64,000 bases of DNA from Dyella sp. OK004. Lineage in GTDB: Bacteria > Pseudomonadota > Gammaproteobacteria > Xanthomonadales > Rhodanobacteraceae. The notes below the pieces were generated by a model. That model was given only the letters and a program-made list of their open reading frames with translations. It had not been told where the DNA came from and did no database searches. Of this stretch, positions 34,185 through 42,078 are shown piece after piece. The stretch's first letter is position 1; every line of letters begins with the position of its first letter. A program made the position numbers and the translations under genes. Where the stretch lies: contig NZ_FOZI01000001.1 in NCBI RefSeq assembly GCF_900114495.1, positions 1,197,469 to 1,261,468 on the forward strand. Reading direction: 5' to 3'.

Positions 34185-34688
34185 ATGTCGCAACCCTTTC
34201 TCGGGCAGGTGATGCCCGTGGCGTTCAATTTCGCGCCAAAAGGCTTCGCTTTTTGCAACGGCCAGTTGATGCCCATCAACCAGTATCAGGCGCTGTTCGC
34301 GCTGCTGGGCACGTACTACGGCGGCAACGGTACGACGAATTTCCAATTGCCCAACCTGCAGAGCCGCACACCGGTGGGATCCAACAACGGCACGGATATC
34401 GCCCAGACCGGTGGTGTCGAGAATGTCACGTTGCAGACCTCGCAGATTCCCGGGCATAACCACACTTTCAGCGCGACCACGGATGCGGGCAACACGCGTA
34501 TTCCTGCTGGCAACGTCCTGCTGGGCACGACCGGCGCGCAAAAGGTTTACGGCAGCTCCGGCGGCACGCAGATTCCACTCAACGTGCTCGACAACGCGGG
34601 ACAGACCTTGCCGCACCCGAACCTGCAGCCATACACGGTGCTGAATTTCTGCATCGCGCTCAATGGCGTCTTTCCCTCGCGCAGCTGA
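34185..34688 (+). CDS. Phage tail-collar domain protein 1 (Mdp-like)
   Basis: A 167-residue protein of the tail-collar/microcystin-dependent-protein family. The N-terminal collar signature reads GQVMPVAFNFAPKGFAFC, then NGQLMPINQYQALFALLG, YYGGNGTTNFQLPNL and RTPVGSNNG. The C-terminal half has the IPGHN motif and ends LPHPNLQPY...FCIALNGVFPSR, as in the family. The start follows AGGGGGAAAAC. No signal peptide is present. It is the first of three paralogous genes and has no other phage genes around it, so it is an orphan collar cassette rather than a prophage. Its role is unknown. Confidence 0.9.
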   Translation: MSQPFLGQVMPVAFNFAPKGFAFCNGQLMPINQYQALFALLGTYYGGNGTTNFQLPNLQSRTPVGSNNGTDIAQTGGVENVTLQTSQIPGHNHTFSATTDAGNTRIPAGNVLLGTTGAQKVYGSSGGTQIPLNVLDNAGQTLPHPNLQPYTVLNFCIALNGVFPSRS

Positions 34689-34702
34689 CCGGAGCTCCTG
34701 CC

Positions 34703-35233
34703 ATGACGCAACCTTATGTTGGCGAAATCCGTCTGTTTCCCTACAACTTCGCGCCGAACGGTTGGTTCGACTGCGATGGTCGCCTGCTTTCCATTTCCGA
34801 TTACGACGTGCTGTTCAACCTGATTGGCACCACCTATGGTGGTGACGGCGTGAACACGTTTGGCCTGCCCAATCTGTGCGGCCGCGTGCCGATCCATCAG
34901 GGCAGGGGACCGGGTCTGGGAACCTACGTGCTGGGGCAAATGGATGGTGCAGAGCAGGTCACGCTAATCACCAATCAGCTGCCAGCCCACACCCACTCCT
35001 TCTACGCCGCGGATTCGGCAGCAAGCTCGCCCAGTCCGGCCGCCAATCTCCAATTAGGCTCGGTCAGCGGGGACACGCTGTACACGAACAGCACCACCGG
35101 GATCGCCAGCGGCAACCTGGCGCCGTCGGCTGTCAGTTCCACCGGGGGCAACCTGCCTCACGACAACACCATGCCCTCGCTGGTCGCGCGCTTCTGCATC
35201 GCGTGGGCCGGCGTCTACCCGTCGCAGGGTTGA
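34703..35233 (+). CDS. Phage tail-collar domain protein 2 (Mdp-like)
   Basis: A 176-residue paralogue of the genes on both sides. It shows GEIRLFPYNFAPNGWFDC, DGRLLSISDYDVLFNLIG, YGGDGVNTFGLPNLCGRV and a late HTHSFYAADSAASSPSP insert that differs from copy 1. The end is again LPHDNTMPS...FCIAWAGVYPS. The start lies 14 bp after copy 1 with GGAGCTCC before it. The middle of the protein (residues 95-150) is the most variable part among the three, as expected if the tips bind different partners. Confidence 0.9.
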   Translation: MTQPYVGEIRLFPYNFAPNGWFDCDGRLLSISDYDVLFNLIGTTYGGDGVNTFGLPNLCGRVPIHQGRGPGLGTYVLGQMDGAEQVTLITNQLPAHTHSFYAADSAASSPSPAANLQLGSVSGDTLYTNSTTGIASGNLAPSAVSSTGGNLPHDNTMPSLVARFCIAWAGVYPSQG

Positions 35234-35264
35234 CGGTCATCGATCGATTACGAGGACTAACACC

Positions 35265-35798
35265 ATGAGCGATCCCTTCATTGGCGAGATCCAGATCTAC
35301 GGCTTCAACTTCGCGCCCTACAACTGGGCCATGTGCCAAGGACAGTTGATGCCGATCCAGCAGAACACGGCGCTGTTCTCGCTGCTGGGCACCCAGTTCG
35401 GCGGCAACGGCACATCCAATTTCCAGCTGCCAAACTACACCGGCAATGCCGCCTGCGGCCAAGGCGCGGGGCCTGGGGTGACGACGCGCACGGTGGGCGA
35501 AACCTTCGGCTCTGACAACATCACCCTGCTGCTCAACCAGATGCCGGCGCACACCCACGGAGCCCGTATCTACAACCAGCCGACCACGGCTAATCGCAGC
35601 GGCATTCCGGCTAGCGGCGACGCCATCATCACACCAGAGTCGGTGACGATACTTGCCACCACTACCACGACGAACACGACCTTTCCGGTCCAGACCATCG
35701 GCATCACGGGCAACTCTCTGCCGCACGAGAACCAGCAGCCGTACCTCACGCTGAATTTCTGCATCTCTCTGTCGGGTACCTTCCCTCAGCGTCCGTGA
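35265..35798 (+). CDS. Phage tail-collar domain protein 3 (Mdp-like)
   Basis: A 177-residue third paralogue: GEIQIYGFNFAPYNWAMC, QGQLMPIQQNTALFSLLG, FGGNGTSNFQLPNYTGN and MPAHTHGARIYNQPTT, ending LPHENQQPY...FCISLSGTFPQRP. It lies 31 bp after copy 2 with GAGGACTAACACC before the ATG. The stop overlaps the GTG start of the acetyltransferase, so the cassette is read as one unit. Confidence 0.9.
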   Translation: MSDPFIGEIQIYGFNFAPYNWAMCQGQLMPIQQNTALFSLLGTQFGGNGTSNFQLPNYTGNAACGQGAGPGVTTRTVGETFGSDNITLLLNQMPAHTHGARIYNQPTTANRSGIPASGDAIITPESVTILATTTTTNTTFPVQTIGITGNSLPHENQQPYLTLNFCISLSGTFPQRP

Positions 35799-36358
35799 GT
35801 ACCGTTGAAGCATTGACCTTTCCCCTTCTGCGGGCAGCCTGGCTGCCCGCAGAAGGGAAAGACCTTCCGCCAGGTTTGAGCTGGCGCGACGCGCGAAACG
35901 AAGACCTACCATTCTTCCGTCGACTCTACGCCGACGTCCGCGCTACCGAACTCGCCGCGATACCCTGGCCGGACGCCGTGCGTCAGGCCTTTCTGGACAG
36001 CCAGTTCACACTGCAGCACCAGCACTACACCACGCGCTACCAGCCGGCGGATTATCTGGTGATCGAGGATGCAGGGAGCCCCATTGGCCGTCTGTACCTG
36101 TATCGCAACGCTGTCGAAGCCAACGTGATCGACATCGCGCTGCTCGACGCTGTACGCGGACGCGGCCATGGTTCGTCACTACTGCGGCTGGTGCAGCGAA
36201 CCGCGCTACGCGATGGTCTGCAAAGCGTCATGCTGCACGTCGAACAGCGCAACGCCGGCGCGCGCCGGCTCTATGAGCGCATGGGATTCACCGTCGAGGA
36301 AGACATCGGCAGCCATCTGCGCATGCGCTGGCTCATCGCAGCGGCTGAACTCAGTTGA
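35795..36358 (+). CDS. GNAT-family N-acetyltransferase
   Basis: A 187-residue GNAT protein. The domain begins near residue 29 (LSWRDARNEDLPFFRRLY). The acetyl-CoA loop is in ALLDAVRGRGHGSSLLRLV (an RxxGxG/A variant) and the last strand in VEQRNAGARRLYERMGFTV. The GTG start at 35795 overlaps the collar-3 stop (GTGA). Codons 10-21 are encoded by a perfect 35-bp palindrome (35823-35857), so the N-terminal 27 residues may be a recent addition. There is no better start downstream. It may modify the collar proteins or a cell-surface partner, based only on neighbourhood. Confidence 0.87.
   Translation: MSTVEALTFPLLRAAWLPAEGKDLPPGLSWRDARNEDLPFFRRLYADVRATELAAIPWPDAVRQAFLDSQFTLQHQHYTTRYQPADYLVIEDAGSPIGRLYLYRNAVEANVIDIALLDAVRGRGHGSSLLRLVQRTALRDGLQSVMLHVEQRNAGARRLYERMGFTVEEDIGSHLRMRWLIAAAELS
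35823..35857. repeat. Perfect palindrome inside the GNAT coding start
   Basis: Arms of 17 bp (CCCTTCTGCGGGCAGCC and its exact complement) flank a single T. With one bulged base the pairing continues into TTTCC/GGAAA. It is read in frame as the acetyltransferase N-terminus. No T run follows. Confidence 0.9.
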
Positions 36359-36647
36359 ACAGCGCCTGGTAGATGAAACCGCTCTGGTCCCGCGCGATCG
36401 GAACCAGAAAAATGCCGAATTCGCCCATCGACGCATGCTTCATCTGATAGATCTTCTGCGGGAATACGATCGCCGCCTCGTGACGGAACAACAGCGAGAA
36501 CGGCGCGCGCACCATACCCTGGAACTCGCGTACCGGCAGCGGCCGCGCCTCCACCAGCGCGAATGGCGCATTTCCATCATGCTCCAGCGCCACGGTGAAC
36601 GTCTCGCCGACGTGACCCGCAAAATGCTCGAGTGCTAGAAATTGCAT
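36351..36647 (-). CDS. Small protein resembling DUF6916
   Basis: A 98-residue cytoplasmic protein (MQFLALEHFAGHVGETFTV ... VEARPLPVREFQGMVRAPF ... FGIFLVPIARDQSGFIYQA). I recognise the pattern of the DUF6916 family, small beta-rich proteins often found beside tail-collar genes, but the name is from memory. A longer open frame to 36980 is a shadow. The ATG at 36647 has GGGGGCGA before it. It converges with the acetyltransferase and the two stops overlap by 8 bp. Its function is unknown. Confidence 0.8.
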   Translation of the reverse strand: MQFLALEHFAGHVGETFTVALEHDGNAPFALVEARPLPVREFQGMVRAPFSLLFRHEAAIVFPQKIYQMKHASMGEFGIFLVPIARDQSGFIYQALFN

Positions 36648-36726
36648 CGCGTCGCCCCCTACGGCCTCGATGTTGAGGCGGCGAGTGTCGCATAGATGAA
36701 GCGTCGGAAAGCAGGCCAGCGCAGCG

Positions 36727-36954
36727 CTACTGCATGTGCACCAGTCCGCTGCCGATGCCCTGGCATAAACGCAACGACAGTGCGCGTCCGCGCGCCACCA
36801 GCCGGTCCATGGCGGTATTGTAGGTGGCTGGCTCGGCGGACTTCCCCTCCTCGGAAGAAGCGGGCTCCTCGATCCGTTCGGCGAGCCGCAGGGCGAGTTG
36901 ATGGTCGGCCACGTAGCCATGCAGGAACAACAACGATGTCCAGAGCGAGGGCAT
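36727..36954 (-). CDS. Small conserved-looking hypothetical protein
   Basis: A 75-residue protein beginning MPSLWTSLLFLHGYVADH with predicted helical content (LALRLAERI, RLVARGRALSLRLCQ). The start at 36954 has GGAG 8 bases upstream; another ATG at 36996 overlaps the GST gene. It lies 79 bp before the DUF6916-like gene on the same strand and could be co-transcribed with it. No family is recognised, and I infer no function. Confidence 0.6.
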   Translation of the reverse strand: MPSLWTSLLFLHGYVADHQLALRLAERIEEPASSEEGKSAEPATYNTAMDRLVARGRALSLRLCQGIGSGLVHMQ

Positions 36955-36976
36955 AAAAATCTCCGAAGGGTGTTCG

Positions 36977-37594
36977 TCAATCGTGGGTTGCGCCACTCAA
37001 GGCGGTAGCGCGCATCGATGGTCGTTCGGCGAGGCGCTCATACCAGGCAGCAAGGCGTGGACGGCGGGCACGAAAGTCGTGCACGTCGCGAAAGGCGATC
37101 CAGCTCAGTGCCGTCGCCAGCGCAATCGCGCCCAGATCGATCGGTGCCTCTACATCGATTTCCCGTTCCGCGAAATCGCAGGCGGCGACGACTTTCTGCA
37201 GATGCCCGTCGTGCAGTGCAGGCCAACGCAACGATTCGGGGCGACGTTCAGCCTCCCAGCGGACATCAATTCCCGCATCCGCCATACCCTGCGCCAAGGC
37301 CTGCATGCGCAGGACGCGATAGCGTGCATCGCCATCCGCGGGAATCAGTTTGCGGCCTTGATGCAGACCGTCCAGGTATTCGCAGATCACATTCGAATCG
37401 AACAGCGCGAAGCCGTCGTCGAGGATCAGTACGGGCACTTTGCCCAATGGATTGAGCGCGAAGACTTCATCGTTGCGGCGAGTGGGGCTGGTTTCGTGAT
37501 GGATCACTTCCAGCTTGTCTTGCAGGCCCATTTCGTGAGCGGCGACGAGCACTTTTCGAGCGTAAGGGGAGTGGGTCTGGTACAGGAGTTTCAT
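36977..37594 (-). CDS. Glutathione S-transferase family protein
   Basis: A 205-residue cytosolic GST. The thioredoxin-like N-terminal domain reads MKLLYQTHSPYARKVLVAA (Ser9 as the likely thiol-activating residue), with the cis-Pro region GKVPVLILDDG and the glutathione-contact FDSNVICEYLD. The C-terminal helical domain ends RPRLAAWYERLAERPSM. The frame extends 50 codons upstream, but the ATG at 37594 has AGGAG nearby and the family N-terminus. It lies 25 bp after the PLP dehydratase gene and is probably co-transcribed with it. The substrate is unknown. Confidence 0.92.
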   Translation of the reverse strand: MKLLYQTHSPYARKVLVAAHEMGLQDKLEVIHHETSPTRRNDEVFALNPLGKVPVLILDDGFALFDSNVICEYLDGLHQGRKLIPADGDARYRVLRMQALAQGMADAGIDVRWEAERRPESLRWPALHDGHLQKVVAACDFAEREIDVEAPIDLGAIALATALSWIAFRDVHDFRARRPRLAAWYERLAERPSMRATALSGATHD

Positions 37595-37619
37595 GAGGTG
37601 GCTTTGTGGAAGAAGAAAA

Positions 37620-38576
37620 TCAGGCAAGCGCCAGCAGGCGCCGGCGTACTTGGTCGGAGAGGTTGCCGCCGCATAGCACGGTGGCGATGCGGCGGCCGGC
37701 GAAGCGCCACGGATCGGTGAGTACAGCGGCGATGCCCACCACACCGGCGGGCTCTACCGTCAGCTGCAGGTGTCGATGGGTCAGCCGCATCGCTTCGAAG
37801 ATCTGCGCTTCCGACACCGCCACCACGCTGTCGCAACAGCGGCGCAAGTAGTCCAGGCGCGAAGCGATGGGGACGCGTACGGCGATGCCATCGGCGATGG
37901 TGTCGGCGCTGGCGGTTTCGATGACGGCACTGGCTTCGAGCGAGCGCTTCATCGCCGGTGCGTTTTGGGCGACGACGGCAATGATTTCGGTGGCCGGTGC
38001 GAGCTGGCGCAGGACGGTGCCGATGCCTTCCAGCAACGCGCCGTTACCCAGTGGCACCAGCATCGCGTCGAACTTCTCCGTGCGATGCAGTTCCAGCGCG
38101 ATGGTTCCCGCGCCTTCGGCAATCGCCGGCTCGGCCCCGTCTTCCACAAAACGCAGGCTGTTGGCGGCAGCGTAAATGCGTGCGGCCTGTTTGGCGGCGT
38201 CGAAATCCGCGCCTTCCAGACGCACCTCCGCACCCAGACGGCGCATCGCCGCGATCTTCACAGGGTTTGCAGTCTTCGCGGCGAACACAATGCATGCGTG
38301 CCCTCGCCGCGTCGCCGCGTAGGCGAGCCCCTGGCCGAAATTGCCAGCGGACGCGCAGACCACCACCTCACCAGAACGCAAGGCCGTGGCCGCGAACAAT
38401 TCCGCCCCGCGTCCTTTGAAAGAACCAATCGGATTGGCTGTTTCATTCTTCGCCAACAGCTGGCAACCCAGCGCCGCATCCAGCCCCTCGTCGCTGACCA
38501 GTGGCGAGTCGAGGAACACTGGATCGATCTGCGAACCAGCGGCCAGGATGTTGGCGATATCGGCGATGGGCGGCAT
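37620..38576 (-). CDS. PLP-dependent threonine/serine dehydratase-like enzyme
   Basis: A 318-residue fold-type II PLP enzyme. The Schiff-base Lys54 lies in NPIGSFKGRG, the phosphate-binding glycine loop is PLGNGALLEG, and SAGNFGQGLAYAA is the substrate carboxylate loop. There is no ACT domain, so it is a biodegradative or racemase-like type. The ATG at 38576 is preferred over a GTG at 38585. An Lrp-type regulator gene diverges from it across 118 bp, the usual arrangement for amino-acid catabolic genes. Whether threonine, serine or hydroxyaspartate is the substrate cannot be decided. Confidence 0.88.
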   Translation of the reverse strand: MPPIADIANILAAGSQIDPVFLDSPLVSDEGLDAALGCQLLAKNETANPIGSFKGRGAELFAATALRSGEVVVCASAGNFGQGLAYAATRRGHACIVFAAKTANPVKIAAMRRLGAEVRLEGADFDAAKQAARIYAAANSLRFVEDGAEPAIAEGAGTIALELHRTEKFDAMLVPLGNGALLEGIGTVLRQLAPATEIIAVVAQNAPAMKRSLEASAVIETASADTIADGIAVRVPIASRLDYLRRCCDSVVAVSEAQIFEAMRLTHRHLQLTVEPAGVVGIAAVLTDPWRFAGRRIATVLCGGNLSDQVRRRLLALA

Positions 38577-38694
38577 GCAAAGCACCGTTGCGGAAGCGAT
38601 GGCGAACCATGCTAGGGTTCCGCCGCGCGGTGCAGCCGCGTATCAACCCCGTGATGTGGGTTCTTTCCCCGTTTAATGCGAGCAGCGCGCGGCC

Positions 38695-39171
38695 ATGCCT
38701 ACCGAACTCGACAAATTCGACCGCCGCATCCTCGCCATCCTGCAAACCGATGCGCGCCGCTCCGCCGAACTGATCGGCACCGACATCGGCCTCTCCGCCT
38801 CCGCCGTTCAACGCCGCATCGCTCGCCTGCGCGACGAGTCCATCATCACCACCGAAGTCGCCGTGGTCGACCCCAAACGCACCGGCCGCCCCCTCACCCT
38901 TATCGTCGACATCGAAGTCGAACGCGAACGCCCCGAACTGATGGCGAGCCTCAAACAATGGATCGCCACCGAACCCGCCATCCAGGAAGCCTGGTACGTC
39001 ACCGGCGAAGGCGACTACGTACTCATCGTCACCGCCAGGGATGTCGAGGATTACGACGCGCTGATGCAAAGGCTGGTGGCGGAGAACGGCAATGTGCGGC
39101 GTTTTCAGACGCGGGTGGCGTTGGGAACGTTGAAGCGGGGGTTGTTGGTGCCGATGGATTTGCAGGAGTGA
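38695..39171 (+). CDS. Lrp/AsnC-family regulator
   Basis: A 158-residue feast/famine regulator. The N-terminal helix-turn-helix is FDRRILAILQTDARRSAEL to LSASAVQRRIARLRDES, followed by the RAM ligand domain (AWYVTGEGDYVLIVTARDV). It diverges from the PLP dehydratase gene across 118 bp and probably controls it in response to an amino acid. The stop is followed by a dispersed repeat. Confidence 0.93.
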   Translation: MPTELDKFDRRILAILQTDARRSAELIGTDIGLSASAVQRRIARLRDESIITTEVAVVDPKRTGRPLTLIVDIEVERERPELMASLKQWIATEPAIQEAWYVTGEGDYVLIVTARDVEDYDALMQRLVAENGNVRRFQTRVALGTLKRGLLVPMDLQE

Positions 39172-39200
39172 TGCGCTGTCGCGATTGAGCGCTGCGTAGT

Positions 39201-39575
39201 CACGTTATCTCGAGCACCCACCCCTCACCCCAACCCTCTCCCCGGAGGGGAGAGGGAGATGTTGCGCTTCGATAAGGAATAGACAATCAGGCCCGAAGAC
39301 AACCATCTCGACGCCTGACACTGGAAAAGGCGCGGCTACGAAGCGCACCGCCTGCCCTTCAGGCCATTTCTCTTTGGTTACTTTCTCTTTGGGCCAGCAA
39401 AGAGAAAGTGACCCGGACCGCGGCAGCGGTTCGGAAGCCCGCGGCAGGCGAGCCCGGTCGCGACAACGCGACAACCGAACGACAACGCCACTGGATTCCG
39501 GCCTACGCCGGAATGACGAAGTAGGGAAGGATGTCGCAAGAGCCGAACCCTCTCCCGGAGGGAGAGAGAGCAAAG
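39201..39575 (+). repeat. Dispersed intergenic repeat, copy 3
   Basis: This fills the 409-bp gap 39172-39580. It has the same parts as copies 1 and 2: a CCCTCTCCCC/GGGGAGAGGG hairpin, the GCCTGACACTGG core, a 16-bp stem at 39376-39413, CCCGCGGCAGGCGAGCC, GGATTCCGGCCTACGCCGG, and a closing C-rich block. It separates convergent genes. Confidence 0.85.
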
Positions 39576-39580
39576 CGTGC

Positions 39581-40069
39581 TCAGCCGCCGCGCGCCGCCC
39601 GCGTCGCCAACGCACTAGGCACCCCCACCACCAACACATGCACCACCACACTACAAACCACCCAAGCCACCGCATGCGGCTGCTTCCCCACCGCCGACAA
39701 CGGCAACACCACCCCATTCATCACCGCATAAACCACCAACCCATACAGCGGCCCATACACCCATGGCCTGCGCGCCAACACCGGCATCCACCGGCTGGCA
39801 AGGTAATAAGCCAGCACCATCACTATCGCCATACCGTAATGCAGCGCCGCGCCAAGCCATACCGTCGCCGCACCGCCCTGGAACGCCGCCTTGCCCAGCA
39901 GGCCGGCCGCAATGCCCTGAAAAATGCGCGCCGCCGGCAACCCGGCCGCCATATGCCAGTACGTGCACGCGAAGATCGCGTCCACCGTCGCCACCAACAA
40001 ACCGGTGCCAAGCAAAATTGCGGCCGACCTCGGTGCCGGGCCAGCCTTCATCGACAACACTGTGCTCAT
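39581..40069 (-). CDS. Small integral membrane protein (YagU/DUF1440-like)
   Basis: A 162-residue protein with four clear hydrophobic segments (AAILLGTGLLVATVDAIFA, ALHYGMAIVMVLAYYLA, YGPLYGLVVYAVMNGVVLP, AWVVCSVVVHVLVVGVPSA). The ATG at 40069 has GGAGACG before it. It diverges from the MocR-type regulator across 241 bp, which suggests that the regulator controls it. It resembles the YagU/DUF1440 type of inner-membrane protein; the function is unknown. Confidence 0.78.
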   Translation of the reverse strand: MSTVLSMKAGPAPRSAAILLGTGLLVATVDAIFACTYWHMAAGLPAARIFQGIAAGLLGKAAFQGGAATVWLGAALHYGMAIVMVLAYYLASRWMPVLARRPWVYGPLYGLVVYAVMNGVVLPLSAVGKQPHAVAWVVCSVVVHVLVVGVPSALATRAARGG

Positions 40070-40310
40070 GCAACGTCTCCGATAAAAAAAGAACTCCCCC
40101 GCGGACTTTCGGGTGGGGGATGAGGGCCGGGGGAGAGGCCCGTCCGCGGGGGATAAGCGGCTTACGGCAAGGGAGCCCACACACATCCCGGATGCATGCG
40201 GCGCCGCTTGTGCGACCCGGTCGCCGAGTGCAGGCTAGGCACCCGAATGGCTTTCATCCATATCCAATTTTCCGGCGTCCTGTAGAGCCAATGCCCAGGA
40301 GGGTGTAGCG

Positions 40311-41750
40311 GTGTTTCTGGAACTCGACGGCCAAGGCCCCCGTTATGCCCAACTTACGCGGGCGCTCAAGGCGGCCATCCTCGATGGACGCCTCGGTGCG
40401 GGCACGCGCCTGCCACCCACGCGCGCGTTGGCGCGCGACCTGGAGATGTCCCGCATCACCGCGTTGGCCGCCTACGAACAGTTGCGCGCGGAGGGGTTTA
40501 TCGAAGGGCACGTGGGCTCGGGCAGCTATGTCGCAGCGATCGAGACCAAGCCCGCGCCGCCGCCTTCCGAACGGACCATTGCCGCGCCTTCGCGCTATGC
40601 GCGCCGCGCCCGCGCAGTGGCGGACCGCACCATCGGGGTGCGCCATCACGGCTTGCGTTACAACCTGCAGTACGGCAATCCGCAGACCCATCCGGCCTTG
40701 AACGACCTGTGGGCGCGCGAACTCGCCCGCGCCGCGGCGTATACGCCACAAGGCGGTTCACGCGCTCAAGGGCTGCTCTCCTTGCGCGAGCAGGTCTGCG
40801 ACTATCTCGCACGCCGTCGCGGTGTGCAGACGCGGCCGGAGGATGTGCTGATCATCAGCGGCACGCAGCAGGCGTTTACGCTGACCGCGCGCGTGCTGTT
40901 GGACGAAGGCGATCGCGTGGTGATGGAGGACCCGACCTATTTCGGCGCGCGACAGGCTTTCGGCGCCCACGGCGCCAAGCTGGTACCTGTGCGCACCGAT
41001 GCCGACGGCCTGGTCTGCTCTGCGTTGCCGCGAAATGCGCCACGCCTGATCTATGTGACGCCTTCGCACCAGTTCCCCAGCGGCACGGTGCTGTCCTTGC
41101 AGCGTCGCCTGGAGTTACTGCGCTACGCCGCCGAGCATCGTTGCTGGGTGATCGAGGATGACTACGACAGCGAGTTTCGCTACGACTCCCACCCGCTCCA
41201 TGCGATGCGCTCGCTCGACCACAGCGATCGTGTGATCTATGTCGGCACCTTCTCCAAAGTGATGTTCGGCTCGCTGCGATTGGCCTACATGGTGGTGCCG
41301 GCGGCGCTGCGCGACGATTTCGTTACCGCCAAGTACCTCAGCGATTTCTTCTGTCCGGTGATTGAGCAGGCGGCGCTGGCGCATTTTATGGAGAGTGGTG
41401 GTTTTGAGCGGCATCTTCGCCACGCGACGAAGGAGCTGAAGTCGCGGCGCGATGCGTTGATCGAGGGGCTGCATCGTCATGCCGGTGATCGTGTGGAGAT
41501 CGCCAACTCGCAGGCGGGGATGCATATGGTGGCGTGGCTACGCGGCTATGACTACGCGCGTGCGGAGGCGTTGATCGATTATGCGCATGAGCATGGACTG
41601 GGGCTGCATCCGATGGAGCCACATTACTTCAAGCGGCCGGCACAGCCGGGGTTGATTCTTGGGTATTGCGCGCTTTCTACGGTGGAGTTGAGGGAGGCTA
41701 TGCAGTTGTTTGGGCGGTGTTTGGATGCGTTTGATCAGGGTGTGGCCTAA
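40311..41750 (+). CDS. MocR-type GntR/aminotransferase fusion regulator
   Basis: A 479-residue regulator. Residues 1-75 are a GntR winged helix (LTRALKAAILDGRLGAGTR, ALARDLEMSRITALAAYEQ, FIEGHVGSGSYV). About 110-470 are a class I aminotransferase fold with the PLP lysine in GTFSKVMFGSLRLAY and the Asp of VIEDDYDSEFRYD. The start is GTG with AGGAGGG 8 bases before it. Family members sense PLP or amino-acid adducts. It diverges from a small membrane protein gene and is directly followed by a dispersed repeat. Confidence 0.93.
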   Translation: MFLELDGQGPRYAQLTRALKAAILDGRLGAGTRLPPTRALARDLEMSRITALAAYEQLRAEGFIEGHVGSGSYVAAIETKPAPPPSERTIAAPSRYARRARAVADRTIGVRHHGLRYNLQYGNPQTHPALNDLWARELARAAAYTPQGGSRAQGLLSLREQVCDYLARRRGVQTRPEDVLIISGTQQAFTLTARVLLDEGDRVVMEDPTYFGARQAFGAHGAKLVPVRTDADGLVCSALPRNAPRLIYVTPSHQFPSGTVLSLQRRLELLRYAAEHRCWVIEDDYDSEFRYDSHPLHAMRSLDHSDRVIYVGTFSKVMFGSLRLAYMVVPAALRDDFVTAKYLSDFFCPVIEQAALAHFMESGGFERHLRHATKELKSRRDALIEGLHRHAGDRVEIANSQAGMHMVAWLRGYDYARAEALIDYAHEHGLGLHPMEPHYFKRPAQPGLILGYCALSTVELREAMQLFGRCLDAFDQGVA

Positions 41751-42060
41751 CCCCTCTCCCCTCGGGAGAGGGGTTGGGGTGAGGGTTCGGGCCTTGAGCC
41801 GCCCCCTCCTACTTCGTCATCCCTGCGCAGGCAGGGATCCAGTAGTGAAGTGTTCGATGTTCGCGCTATCGCGACCTGGCTCGCCTGCCGCGGGCTTTCG
41901 AACCGCTGCCGCGGTCCGAGTCACTTTCTCTTTGCTGGCCCAAAGAGAAAGTAACCAAAGAGAAATGGCCTGAAGAGCAGACGGCGGGCTTTGTAGCTGC
42001 GCCTTTTCCAGTGTCAGGCGGCGGGGTGGTTTTCTTCGGGACCTTTTCATCCAACCCATG
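41750..42060 (-). repeat. Dispersed intergenic repeat, copy 4 (inverted)
   Basis: This fills the 328-bp gap 41751-42078 and has the opposite orientation to the other three copies. It begins on the last base of the MocR stop codon with a CCCCTCTCCC/GGGAGAGGGG hairpin and contains the CTTTCTCTTTG stem (about 41921-41956). The CAGTGTCAGGC end lies near 42008. The segment 41820-41850 (ATCCCTGCGCAGGCAGGGAT) differs from the other copies. Confidence 0.85.
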
Positions 42061-42078
42061 TCGCGGAAGCAATGGATG

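Noticed and set aside
34185-35798. Prophage or contractile tail remnant
   Set aside because: Only collar-domain proteins are present. No sheath, tube, baseplate, spike, lysis or integrase gene is seen within the window.
39651-40184. Alternative minus-strand frame overlapping the small membrane protein
   Set aside because: The frame ending at 39581 gives four clean membrane segments and a ribosome site; this one does not.
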